Assembly: GCA_004298545.1 (NCBI GenBank)
Contig: SCQX01000267.1
Coordinates: 1 to 42,298, forward strand
Length of the DNA: 42,298 nt
DNA from: Candidimonas sp.
GTDB taxonomy: Bacteria > Pseudomonadota > Gammaproteobacteria > Burkholderiales > Burkholderiaceae_B
Direction of reading: 5' to 3'
Part shown: piece after piece, positions 35,118 to 42,298 of the stretch
Numbering within the stretch: the first letter of the stretch is position 1
How the letters are laid out: each line of letters begins with the position of its first letter
Notes under the pieces: generated by a model
What the model was told of the DNA's origin: nothing
Database searches by the model: none
What the model saw: the letters and a program-made list of their open reading frames with translations, nothing else
Made by a program: the position numbers and the translations under genes

Positions 35118-36230
35118 TCAATGCGGCGTTGCCGGGAATACCAGACTGTCGGACTTTTCCCATTGCAGGAAGAGTTCGGTGCCGGCGCCGATGGGACCGC
35201 AGTGCTGCGCGGCGTTCGTCAGACAGACGAAAGGCTGGCCGGCTGCGGTGCAATGAAGCTGCACGGACGCTCCGGTGAAATTCGCCATTTCGAACGTACA
35301 GCCCAGCGTGTTCGCATCGAGGCCCTGCTTTCCTTCACACACCGGGCTCACGCATTCATGCTTGACGACCATTGCGGCCGCATCGCCGCTGGCCAGTTCG
35401 CCGCAGGCAAACCCTTCCAGCAGATGGCCGTCCACGCTGATTCTGACCAGCCCGCCGCCCAGAACCGCGACAACTTTGCCGTATAGGAAATTTGCCTGTC
35501 CCACGAATGCCGCCGCGAAAAGACTGCGCGGCTCGCGATAAATTTCCTCGGGCGTGCCTTCCTGAACGATTTCGCCCGCATTCATGAGAATGATGCGGTC
35601 CGACAGCACCATCGCTTCCTGCTGGTCGTGCGTAACGAACACCGAGGCGGCGCCGGTGGCCTTGAGCAGCCGGCGCAATTCCACTTGCATTTCCTGGCGC
35701 AACTTGGCGTCCAGGTTCGATAGCGGCTCGTCGAGCAGCAGGACCTTCGGGCGAATGACCAGGGCACGCGCCATGGCCACGCGCTGCTGTTGCCCCCCGG
35801 AAAGCTGCTTGGGGCGCCGGTGTGCGAATTCCTCGAGCTTGACGAGCGCCAGAGCCTCGGTGACGCGCCTTTCCATCTCCTCGCGGGGCACCTTTCTCAT
35901 GCGCAGGCCATAGGCAACGTTATCGAAAACAGAAAGGTGGGGAAACAGGGCATAGCTTTGAAATACCATGCCGATGCCACGCCGGTGGACGGGCGCTTCG
36001 GTGACATCCCGTCCATCGAGCAGCACTTCCCCCGAATCGGGTGTCACGAACCCGGCAATCGAGCGCAGGGTGGTCGTCTTGCCGCAACCGCTGGGCCCCA
36101 GCAAGGAAACGATCTCTCCCGGTTGCACAAAAAAGCCCACCCCCCGCAGGACCTCGGTGTCGTTGTAGCGCACCCGCAGCGACTGCAATTCGACGGCATG
36201 CGATTCAGACTGAACGACGGCGGCACTCAT
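35118..36230 (-). CDS. ABC transporter ATPase, PotA-type
   Basis: A 370-residue ATPase of the spermidine/putrescine/iron/thiamine import class. It has Walker A LLGPSGCGKTTTLRSIAG, Q-loop MVFQSYALFPHLSVFDNVAY, signature LSGGQQQRVAMARAL, Walker B KVLLLDEPLSNLD and switch histidine in FVTHDQQEAM. A TOBE-type C-terminal regulatory domain follows from about residue 275. It pairs with the two permeases and binding protein upstream. The polyamine-like class also serves opines and other cationic amines. Confidence 0.94.
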   Translation of the reverse strand: MSAAVVQSESHAVELQSLRVRYNDTEVLRGVGFFVQPGEIVSLLGPSGCGKTTTLRSIAGFVTPDSGEVLLDGRDVTEAPVHRRGIGMVFQSYALFPHLSVFDNVAYGLRMRKVPREEMERRVTEALALVKLEEFAHRRPKQLSGGQQQRVAMARALVIRPKVLLLDEPLSNLDAKLRQEMQVELRRLLKATGAASVFVTHDQQEAMVLSDRIILMNAGEIVQEGTPEEIYREPRSLFAAAFVGQANFLYGKVVAVLGGGLVRISVDGHLLEGFACGELASGDAAAMVVKHECVSPVCEGKQGLDANTLGCTFEMANFTGASVQLHCTAAGQPFVCLTNAAQHCGPIGAGTELFLQWEKSDSLVFPATPH

Positions 36231-36243
36231 AGCAATTCTCCTG

Positions 36244-37101
36244 TCAGGACCCCAGCCGGTCGAGCGGCGCGAACCGGCTTGCCAAGACCATCACCACAAT
36301 GGAAAGCACCATCAATATGGTGGAGACCGCCGCAATGCTCGGGTCCAGGTCATATTGAATGTAGGTGTACATGGCAATCGGCAGAGTCGTCGTCGCGCCG
36401 GTGACGAGGAACAGCGAGATGACGGCGTTGTCGAAGCTGATGAGAAAGGCAAACAAGATGGACGAATACAAGCCCGGACGTATCATCGGCAATACCACTG
36501 TCGCATATACCTTTAGCCTGTTGGCGCCAAGGCTGGACGCCGCTTCTTCGACCGAGGCGTCCAGCCCCAACACGGCGGCATAGATGATGCGAACGACGTA
36601 GGGCAAGGTGATCACGATGTGACCGAGCGATAGTGTGAGTACCGCCGACCCCAGCCCGAGCCAGACGAAAATCTGCAACAACGCGACGCCGATGACCAGC
36701 TCGGGCACGAGTAGCGGCGAACTCAGGAAACCAAGCATCGCCGCCTTGCCGCGAAACGAGTGGCGCGCCAAAGCCCAGGCCGCCGGCACACCCAGCACGA
36801 GAGCGCCGAGCATAGCGATGATTCCCACCACGAGGCTGATGCGGGCAGCCGGCACGAAACTGCTTTGCAGCACGGCGTGATACCAGTGCCAGGAAAACCC
36901 ATGCGGCGGAAAACGCAGGATTTCCTTAGGCTCGAACGACGCGCCGACCACCACCACCAACGGAATCAGCACGAAAGCGACGAATACGGCGATGTAGGCG
37001 CCCAGCGCCATACGGCCGAACATCGAGTGCCGACGGCGGCCGCGACGATGCGAGGCCGCCGTCGCCATCCCCCCCCTCTCGGTGTATTGAAGACTGCTCA
37101 T
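36244..37101 (-). CDS. ABC transporter permease, PotC-type
   Basis: A 285-residue inner-membrane permease with about six helices. The EAA loop reads VEEAASSLGANRLKVYATVV, which contacts the ATPase. Its start overlaps the stop of the other permease by four bases (ATGA). The C-terminal ISFDNAVISLFLVTGATTTL is typical of PotC-like partners. The N-terminus is Arg-rich (RRGRRRHSMFGRM) before the first helix. Confidence 0.93.
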   Translation of the reverse strand: MSSLQYTERGGMATAASHRRGRRRHSMFGRMALGAYIAVFVAFVLIPLVVVVGASFEPKEILRFPPHGFSWHWYHAVLQSSFVPAARISLVVGIIAMLGALVLGVPAAWALARHSFRGKAAMLGFLSSPLLVPELVIGVALLQIFVWLGLGSAVLTLSLGHIVITLPYVVRIIYAAVLGLDASVEEAASSLGANRLKVYATVVLPMIRPGLYSSILFAFLISFDNAVISLFLVTGATTTLPIAMYTYIQYDLDPSIAAVSTILMVLSIVVMVLASRFAPLDRLGS

Positions 37102-37976
37102 GATCCGCCTCCCCGCGGCACGAGCCGCAGCAGGCCGATGGCCGCGAACGCCGCCGCCACCATCACGACCCCAAGCGCCGCGCCGAGCGGCACGTTTCCG
37201 ATCACGATCACCTGCTGGTAGATCATGGTCGACATCAATCGGTCGCGCTCCGCGCCCAGCAAGGCCGGCATGATGAACGCCGCGATGGCATGCGCGAAGA
37301 CCAGAAGACAGCCGGCCGCGACACCGGGAAAACTCAGCGGCAGCGTGACCGTCATGAAAACGCGCATGCCCGAGGCGCCCAGACTGCGCGCGGCCTCCTC
37401 CACCGCGATATCCTGCCCCCGCAGGACGGAGGCGATCGGCAGAATCATCAGCGGACCGAGGATATGGACCAGACCGACGGTGGTGGCCCCCAGGGTATAG
37501 AGCAACTGCAAGGGACCGGACGCCAGATGCGTTGCCAGCAGCAGCGCGTTGATCGGCCCGCTGCGCCCGAGCACCACCAGCCAGCCGAACGTGCGCACCA
37601 CCACGCTGATGAACATTGGCGCCACCACGATCGCCAGCACCACTGGCACCAGGCGCGAACGTGACCGCGCCAGATACCAGGCAACCGGATACCCCGCAAG
37701 GAGGGTGATGACTGTGACGACGATTCCCAGACGCGCCGTGCCAACGAGGCTGTCGGCGTAGATTCCATGCCGAAACAGGTAGCGGTAATTCTCCAGCGTC
37801 CAGACATTGCGATAAGCGGTCACCGGGTCATACTGATGCAGACTCAGGTACAGAAGCAGCCCCACCGGAATGACGAGGAGCACGGCGAGATACACGGCCG
37901 CCGGCGTAACGGCAAGCAAAAGGGGAACACTGGGCTTGGCACGACGCATCGACACGCCGCGTACGGGCTCGCTCAC
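37098..37976 (-). CDS. ABC transporter permease, PotB-type
   Basis: A 292-residue permease with about six membrane segments and the EAA loop VEEAARSLGASGMRVFMTVT. The GTG at 37976 was chosen because GGAGGAGG stands five to eight bases upstream; a TTG at 37991 lies within that site. It forms the heterodimeric channel with the PotC-type protein downstream. Gap to the binding-protein gene is 50 bases. Confidence 0.92.
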   Translation of the reverse strand: MSEPVRGVSMRRAKPSVPLLLAVTPAAVYLAVLLVIPVGLLLYLSLHQYDPVTAYRNVWTLENYRYLFRHGIYADSLVGTARLGIVVTVITLLAGYPVAWYLARSRSRLVPVVLAIVVAPMFISVVVRTFGWLVVLGRSGPINALLLATHLASGPLQLLYTLGATTVGLVHILGPLMILPIASVLRGQDIAVEEAARSLGASGMRVFMTVTLPLSFPGVAAGCLLVFAHAIAAFIMPALLGAERDRLMSTMIYQQVIVIGNVPLGAALGVVMVAAAFAAIGLLRLVPRGGGS

Positions 37977-38026
37977 GGCCGCCTCCTCCAATGACTACTA
38001 TTTTTATGACCGCTGGCACCCTCCCG

Positions 38027-39151
38027 CTAGAGGATCTCGCGGTTCCAGCGTTCCACCCATTCCCGCAGGTGTTCGCTGATGAATCGGTTGTCCGCAACGA
38101 TGGCGTTTTGCACCGACGGGACGCGCTTCGCAAGCCGCTCGCTGTACACCACCTTCGCATTGACCGCGCCATACCCCATGGCTTCACAGAACGCCTTCTG
38201 CGCCACCGCGCCGATGGAGTAGTTCAGAAGCGCATAGGCGGCATCGCTATTGCCCCCTTTCACCACCCCCACGGTCGGCCCCGCCGCCCCGACGCCCTCG
38301 GTGGGCGCGATCCAGTCGATTTTCTCACCCGCATCGTGGGCAATGTAGGTGCGTCCATCCCAGCCCGGACCGATGTCGCCCTCGCCGTTCGTGATGAGCT
38401 GAACCGGATCGCTGAACGTGGTGAAGAATTTGAAGACATGCGGCTTCATGCGCTTGAACGCAGCAAACCCCGCATCGACATCCTTATCGTCCTTGCCGAA
38501 CACACGGTCGAAAAGCATGAGGAATTCGGGGCCGCGGACGCCGGCGGGCAAGTTGTTGCAGAATACCCGATTGCCGAAATCCCCCGCCGCGGTGCGATCC
38601 ACGAACTCGCGCCACGATTTCGGCGGATTCTTCACGCGGGCCGTGCTGTAGGCGATCCCCAGGCTGGCGTAATCGAACAAGACGGCGTGGTCATTGAATT
38701 GATCGCGGAATTTCGGTGCGACCTCCGCGAGATTCGGCACTTTGTTCGCCGGCAGCGGCAGCAGATAGCCACCGGCGATGAGGTTGATGAAGTCGAATCC
38801 ATCGCCCATCAACAGGTCGAACGGCGGCGCGCCGCGCCTGCTCGCCCGCACGCGCATGGCGTGGGCGTGGAAGCTGCCCGGCACCATCTTCACGCTGATG
38901 CCGGTCTCCTTCTGGAACGGATCGATGATTTTCTTTTGCCAGTTCTCCATGTAAGAGCCGCCGGACATCGACATCACGACTTCACTGTTCTTCGCCGCAT
39001 GCGCCAGACGCACGATGCCTGGCCCCACCGCCGCGGCAGCCGACGCAACGGAAACATTGCGTATCCACTGGCGGCGCGACCACGATTGCGGCTGCGAGCC
39101 GAATTGATCGGTCGACACCGAAAACCTGAGATGCACCCGTGATTTCTTCAT
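38027..39151 (-). CDS. ABC transporter substrate-binding protein, PotD-type
   Basis: A 374-residue periplasmic binding protein. AAGGAGAG precedes the ATG. The N-terminus has a long leader with SRRQWIRNVSVASAAAAVG, a possible Tat (twin-arginine) signal, and a predicted mature start near HAAKNSEVV. The fold-defining blocks MSMSGGSYMENWQKKIIDPF, QKETGISVKMVPG and NGEGDIGPGWDGRTY suit the PotD-like extracellular solute-binding family 1. It should determine which substrate enters. No direct ligand can be named. Confidence 0.92.
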   Translation of the reverse strand: MKKSRVHLRFSVSTDQFGSQPQSWSRRQWIRNVSVASAAAAVGPGIVRLAHAAKNSEVVMSMSGGSYMENWQKKIIDPFQKETGISVKMVPGSFHAHAMRVRASRRGAPPFDLLMGDGFDFINLIAGGYLLPLPANKVPNLAEVAPKFRDQFNDHAVLFDYASLGIAYSTARVKNPPKSWREFVDRTAAGDFGNRVFCNNLPAGVRGPEFLMLFDRVFGKDDKDVDAGFAAFKRMKPHVFKFFTTFSDPVQLITNGEGDIGPGWDGRTYIAHDAGEKIDWIAPTEGVGAAGPTVGVVKGGNSDAAYALLNYSIGAVAQKAFCEAMGYGAVNAKVVYSERLAKRVPSVQNAIVADNRFISEHLREWVERWNREIL

Positions 39152-39260
39152 TGCCACTCTCCTTCGCCGCCTACTGGCGATAGCCACGCGACCGCGCGCT
39201 ATTTCATGAAATTCGTCACCGCCCGATGAAACCCACAATGAATCACCCTGGTCGACCCGC

Positions 39261-39321
39261 GAAGCCGGCGAACGGGGCGCTTGCCCCGGTGCCGGCTTCA
39301 CTGGCCGGAACGACCGGCCAG
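39261..39321. other. Two adjacent intercistronic stem-loops
   Basis: GAAGCCGGC (39261-39269) pairs with GCCGGCTTC (39291-39299) around an inner GGGGC/GCCCC stem. Immediately beside it CTGGCCGG (39301-39308) pairs with CCGGCCAG (39314-39321) across a five-base loop. The pair lies just downstream, in transcription sense, of the small barrel-protein gene and upstream of the transporter genes. No T run follows, so it may be an attenuator or mRNA-stabilising element that sets the ratio between the ETF and transporter messages. Confidence 0.6.
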
Positions 39322-39328
39322 GGAAGGA

Positions 39329-39649
39329 CTAAGGGAAGTCGGCGAAAGTGTCGTAGTGAATGTGCAGCGCCCCGGTTTCGTTGAACCGATCGGTATAAAA
39401 GTTTTTGACCTTCACGACTTCCCCCGGATAAAGATCCGTCTTTTCAAGTTTGTCACACGTCTCCATCTTGTCCCAGCCGCTGACGAAAATGACTTCATTC
39501 TCGTGGCCATGCTGAACGCAGTCGGCGACATACAGGAATTGGCAACCTGGAAAACCACGTACCCCCGGCGCCAGCGACGTATTGATGAACTTCTTGAACG
39601 CCTCCATCTTTCCCGGCAAGATGGCGGCATGGACGATACGCAGAATCAT
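39329..39649 (-). CDS. Small alpha/beta-barrel (ABM/Dabb-like) protein
   Basis: A 106-residue protein starting MILRIVHAAILPGKMEAFKK, the pattern of dimeric alpha/beta-barrel (antibiotic biosynthesis monooxygenase or Dabb) proteins, with FPGCQFLYVADC and the end ALHIHYDTFADFP. The family includes cofactor-free monooxygenases and stress proteins, but no defined active site can be read here. Its ATG overlaps the ETF stop by four bases (ATGA), so it is co-translated with the ETF and may work with it. Two hairpins follow it. Confidence 0.65.
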   Translation of the reverse strand: MILRIVHAAILPGKMEAFKKFINTSLAPGVRGFPGCQFLYVADCVQHGHENEVIFVSGWDKMETCDKLEKTDLYPGEVVKVKNFYTDRFNETGALHIHYDTFADFP

Positions 39650-41556
39650 TTTTCTCTCCCTTCTAAATTAAGCTCGCGATTACATCCCCCCACCGACGCC
39701 ACCGAGCTCACCTGGCGGTCAGCCATATCTACATGCATTGCTTCCCTGACTGCGGAAATTCTGTCGGCGAGCATCGGGACGACACGTTCCCATTGCCCGT
39801 GGATACCGATATCGGCATCGGCGAAAATGGGCGCCTGCCGGTCGGAATTGATCGCCAGCACGCAGCCGGCGCGGCGTATGCCGATGGAATGGTTGAGACC
39901 GCCCCGCAGGCCCACCGCAACGTACAGGGCCGGCGCGATATGGTGCCCAGTCAAGCCGACCTGGCGGCTGCGCGGCAGCCACCCCTTGTCGGCCACCCGG
40001 CGCGAACAGGCCAGCGAGGCGTCCAGTGCTTCGATGAGCGGCGCAAGGCGGCGGTAATCGCCACCGACCACTCCCATGCCCACGCCGATGACGGCATCGG
40101 CGGAAAGCAAGACGTCGGCGTCGTCGTCGTAGGCGCGCTCGAGGCATTGCACGCGCGTGCGCTTCGCGAAATTCATGACGGTGATGCTCGGTTTGCGTGC
40201 CTGGCAGGCCAACGTCGGTGCCGGACTCGATCGCAGTGTCACCATCTGAGGCCGCGAATCGGACACGATTCTTGCCAGCATCTGGTCGCCGGCCGCCGGC
40301 TTCAAGGCGATGATCTGCCGCTCCGGACCAACCTCGAGTTCGATGGCATCGCCCACCAGACCCACCCCCAACGACACAGCGGCGCGGGCGGCCACCTCGC
40401 GCCCCCACAAGGAGGATGGGGCGAGAATGACGTGCGGAGCGCTTTGCCGTGCCCAACAGGTGACCGCATGCGCCATGCTTTCTTCGGACGACGCGCCGGC
40501 GAAGACCACGAGCGCATCCAGCCCCCACGAGGTAATGTGCCAGTCGGGCACCACCCGCGGGACGAGCGCCACGGCGCCGCTCCCAAGCCGCGCCGCGAGA
40601 TCGGTGGCGGCCGCCGCAAGATCGCGCGCCTGGCAGCCACGGCGCGGATCGAGCACGACGGCCACTTTCGGTTCGCCGCGATGCCGAGGAAGGCTGGGAC
40701 GCGGCATCCGAGCGGGCGCCCCGGGCCTATGGAAAAGCGCGTCACGCGCCACCAGGAAATCCACCGCCTCGGCAATCTGCGCGGCAAGATCGCCTTCCAG
40801 AATCCGCCCGGCGCGCCGACCGCCGCTTTGCACGACACCATCGACGCGCGTTGGACTCGCGTCCTGGCCCCAGGGGCCAGCCCCCAGCTCGCGCGCTGAA
40901 CAACGATGTATGCGGCGCGCATCGACCGCGCGGCGCGCCGCTTCATCCGCACGCGCGGGCTGGCAGCTTCGTTCCGCCGCCGAAAGCACGAGCGGCAGCG
41001 GAGCTTTGACGAGCATCCAGCCGTCATCACGCTCGCTTTTCGCAAACAACATGCCACGCTCGACGCGCACTTCCCGGGCGCTGGAAACAAACGGCATGTC
41101 CAGCCACTGCGCAACTTGCGGTCCTATCTGGCCGGTGTCGGCGTCGACCGAATTGCGTCCGCAGATCACCAGATCGAAGGGGCCATACTTGCGCAGAGCG
41201 GCCGCCAAAGCCTTCGACGTTGCCAAGGTATCGGAACCGGCGAACGCCGCGTCGGTCAGCAGGATGCCGCAATCCGCGCCGACCGCAATGGCCTCCCGCA
41301 GCACCGCCTCGCCAGACGGCGGCGCCATGGTGAAAACGGTGCATTCGCCCACGGATTCCCGCGCCAGGGAAATACCCAGGGTCACCGCGCGGCGGCAGAA
41401 TGGGTTCATTTCCAGCGGCAGGCCGGCGCGTATCAAACGCCCCGCGCAATCGAGCCTCAAGGCGTCGATGACGGGAATCTGCTTGACCAGAACCGCGATC
41501 CGCATTCCATTCCCGATCGCAACCCGCATTCCATGCCCGACGTAATCGGATGGCAT
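39646..41556 (-). CDS. Single-chain electron-transfer flavoprotein (EtfB-EtfA fusion)
   Basis: A 636-residue protein. Residues 18-250 are an ETF beta subunit (MRIAVLVKQIPV, MNPFCRRAVTLGISLA, REAIAVGADCGILLTD, VICGRNSVDADTGQIGPQVA). Residues about 296-605 are an ETF alpha subunit with the FAD domain: VGVGMGVVGGD, ACSRRVADKGW (Ser518-Arg519), RQVGLTG (Thr536), LNHSIGI (His556) and AINSDRQAPIFADADIG. These residues match the FAD-binding set of known EtfA. Normally EtfA and EtfB are separate. The start at 41556 has AAGGGGGA eight bases upstream; Met10 and Met18 are alternatives. It heads the eleven-gene operon and should accept electrons from its flavoenzymes and pass them to ETF-quinone oxidoreductase. 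Confidence 0.93.
   Translation of the reverse strand: MPSDYVGHGMRVAIGNGMRIAVLVKQIPVIDALRLDCAGRLIRAGLPLEMNPFCRRAVTLGISLARESVGECTVFTMAPPSGEAVLREAIAVGADCGILLTDAAFAGSDTLATSKALAAALRKYGPFDLVICGRNSVDADTGQIGPQVAQWLDMPFVSSAREVRVERGMLFAKSERDDGWMLVKAPLPLVLSAAERSCQPARADEAARRAVDARRIHRCSARELGAGPWGQDASPTRVDGVVQSGGRRAGRILEGDLAAQIAEAVDFLVARDALFHRPGAPARMPRPSLPRHRGEPKVAVVLDPRRGCQARDLAAAATDLAARLGSGAVALVPRVVPDWHITSWGLDALVVFAGASSEESMAHAVTCWARQSAPHVILAPSSLWGREVAARAAVSLGVGLVGDAIELEVGPERQIIALKPAAGDQMLARIVSDSRPQMVTLRSSPAPTLACQARKPSITVMNFAKRTRVQCLERAYDDDADVLLSADAVIGVGMGVVGGDYRRLAPLIEALDASLACSRRVADKGWLPRSRQVGLTGHHIAPALYVAVGLRGGLNHSIGIRRAGCVLAINSDRQAPIFADADIGIHGQWERVVPMLADRISAVREAMHVDMADRQVSSVASVGGCNRELNLEGREK
41492..41539. 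repeat. 24-bp tandem duplication at the ETF N-terminus
   Basis: Two adjacent 24-bp units (41492-41515 and 41516-41539) match at 20 of 24 positions. They encode the duplicated GMRVAIGN/GMRIAVLV start region of the ETF fusion, placing two extra methionine codons ahead of the conserved ETF beta start. The duplication adds a short N-terminal extension and alternative start sites. Confidence 0.8.
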
Positions 41557-41583
41557 ACCAGTTCCCCCTTGGGCAACGGATAA

Positions 41584-41642
41584 TCACACACGTATTTCTT
41601 CTTCTGTCAGTGTGACTATAGAGACCCCGCCGGCTGGTGTGA
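41584..41642. promoter_or_regulatory. Three phased GTGTGA half-sites
   Basis: TCACAC at 41584-41589, GTGTGA at 41610-41615 and GTGTGA at 41637-41642 are spaced 26 and 27 bases apart and overlap the predicted ETF promoter. The first two form an inverted repeat. Placement fits a regulator binding site, likely for the divergent LysR-type protein, but no binding consensus is known to me for it. Confidence 0.35.
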
Positions 41643-41643
41643 A
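41615..41643 (-). promoter_or_regulatory. Sigma-70-type promoter of the ETF operon
   Basis: On the minus strand TTCACA (41643-41638) and TATAGT (41620-41615) are separated by exactly 17 bases. The -10 box lies about 59 bases upstream of the ETF start. The -35 box is imperfect, which is common for activator-dependent promoters. Confidence 0.5.
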
Positions 41644-41987
41644 ACAGTATTACTTTGGTTGAATTCAACGCCACGATATATGCCGTCGAATAAGCGATCA
41701 TGACTGCACGAATGGCGGGAGATAATTCTCAGAAATTCGCAATTCCTTTCACGACCGGGTGGTAGCGTGAATATGCACACTGGCGTACCATGACACGTCA
41801 GGCCGAAGGTTTCAACGGTTGTCCGAAGAAACCCAACCCGCCACTGGGCGCATCGAATTTGGCGTGGCTGTTCGGAACCTCGCCAGCGCGCGCAACACCG
41901 GGCTTAAACAACAAAAATTTTCCGGGTAGGTTTTATCACCGACACGCTTCACCAAACCGCAACGACCTCTCATCGGGAGAGTCTGGC

Positions 41988-42298
41988 ATGAATCTGAAGC
42001 AGCTTCGCTTTTTTGTCCAGATCGTCCACAGCGACCTCAATATGTCGCGCGCGGCGCAAGTGCTCTGCACGTCGCAAGCCGCCGTGAGCAAACAAATTCT
42101 CCTGCTCGAAGACGAGCTTGGCGTACAGCTTTTCCTGCGCAAAGGTAAACGCTTCATCTGCGTGACTTCGGCCGGAAAGGACGTGTTGGCCATCAGCAAG
42201 CGCATGATCAAGGAGGTCGAGAACATACGTGCCGCCACGATGGATCACAAGGATCAATCGGTGGGCAAGCTCATTATCGCGGCCACCACGACTCAGAT
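41988..42298 (+). CDS. CysB-like LysR-family regulator, N-terminal part
   Basis: The first 103 codons are in the window; the gene runs off the right edge. The winged helix-turn-helix reads MNLKQLRFFVQIVHSDLNMS, then AAQVLCTSQAAVSKQILLLE and DELGVQLFLRKGKR. The sequence closely follows the CysB/Cbl subgroup (MNLxQLRF, SQxxVSKxI, ELGVxxFxRxGKR, then IAATTTQ at the start of the effector domain). It is transcribed divergently from the ETF operon and is its probable regulator. CysB-type proteins respond to sulphur or nitrogen metabolites elsewhere; the effector here is unknown. Confidence 0.88.
   Translation, partial: MNLKQLRFFVQIVHSDLNMSRAAQVLCTSQAAVSKQILLLEDELGVQLFLRKGKRFICVTSAGKDVLAISKRMIKEVENIRAATMDHKDQSVGKLIIAATTTQ

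Larger units (their letters stand above)
41557..41987. other. Divergent control region between ETF operon and LysR-type gene
   Basis: This 431-bp gap has no convincing gene. The ETF-proximal 90 bases hold a good promoter and three GTGTGA-type sites. The remainder toward the regulator contains AT-rich patches (for example around 41,905-41,935) but no element that could be assigned with confidence. LysR-type regulators usually bind such divergent spacers. Confidence 0.7.

Overview
The window is GC-rich DNA from a motile-type betaproteobacterium, most likely Burkholderiales (Alcaligenaceae/Burkholderiaceae range; genus not resolved). This rests on the flhDC-type master operon, the flgA/flgMN arrangement divergent from flgBCDEFGHIJKL, and the style of the glycerol and amine-catabolism genes. 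No rRNA, tRNA, CRISPR array, insertion sequence or prophage was seen.

Positions 1-25,786 are a flagellar and chemotaxis island. On the minus strand a flgB-C-D-E-F-G-H-I-J-K-(L) operon runs out of the left edge. Divergent to it are flgA, then flgM and flgN behind a near-consensus sigma-28 promoter. Facing these is a second minus-strand unit read as MCP, cheV, cheR, cheB, a very large TPR/glycosyltransferase/methyltransferase fusion, motA, motB, flhB, flhA, with a sigma-28-like promoter in front of the MCP. No cheA, cheW, cheY, cheZ, flhF, flhG or fliA lies here. At the right end sits the flhDC locus. flhC is intact, but flhD carries an internal deletion of about 71-74 bp with a frameshift and an early stop, so the FlhD half of the master regulator appears broken although every structural gene read here is intact.

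Positions 25,916-30,547 hold a short bridge: an NlpC/P60 lipoprotein, then glycerol catabolism with glpD divergent from glpR-glpK. Repeated TTCSTTTC sites lie between glpD and glpR.

Positions 30,633-41,556 (minus strand) form one tightly packed eleven-gene operon. It is read as a fused EtfB-EtfA electron-transfer flavoprotein, a small A/B-barrel protein, a polyamine/opine-type ABC importer (binding protein, two permeases, ATPase), a three-part HcnABC/opine-oxidase-like flavoenzyme, a second DAO-family flavoprotein and a RidA-family imine deaminase. Divergent from it at the right edge is the start of a CysB-like LysR regulator. The gene set suggests uptake of an amine or imino compound, oxidation at carbon-nitrogen bonds by membrane- or ETF-linked flavoenzymes, electron delivery through the single-chain ETF, and clearance of the reactive imine. 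The substrate cannot be named from sequence. This operon, the flhD lesion and the three-domain glycosyltransferase-methyltransferase are the most interesting items.
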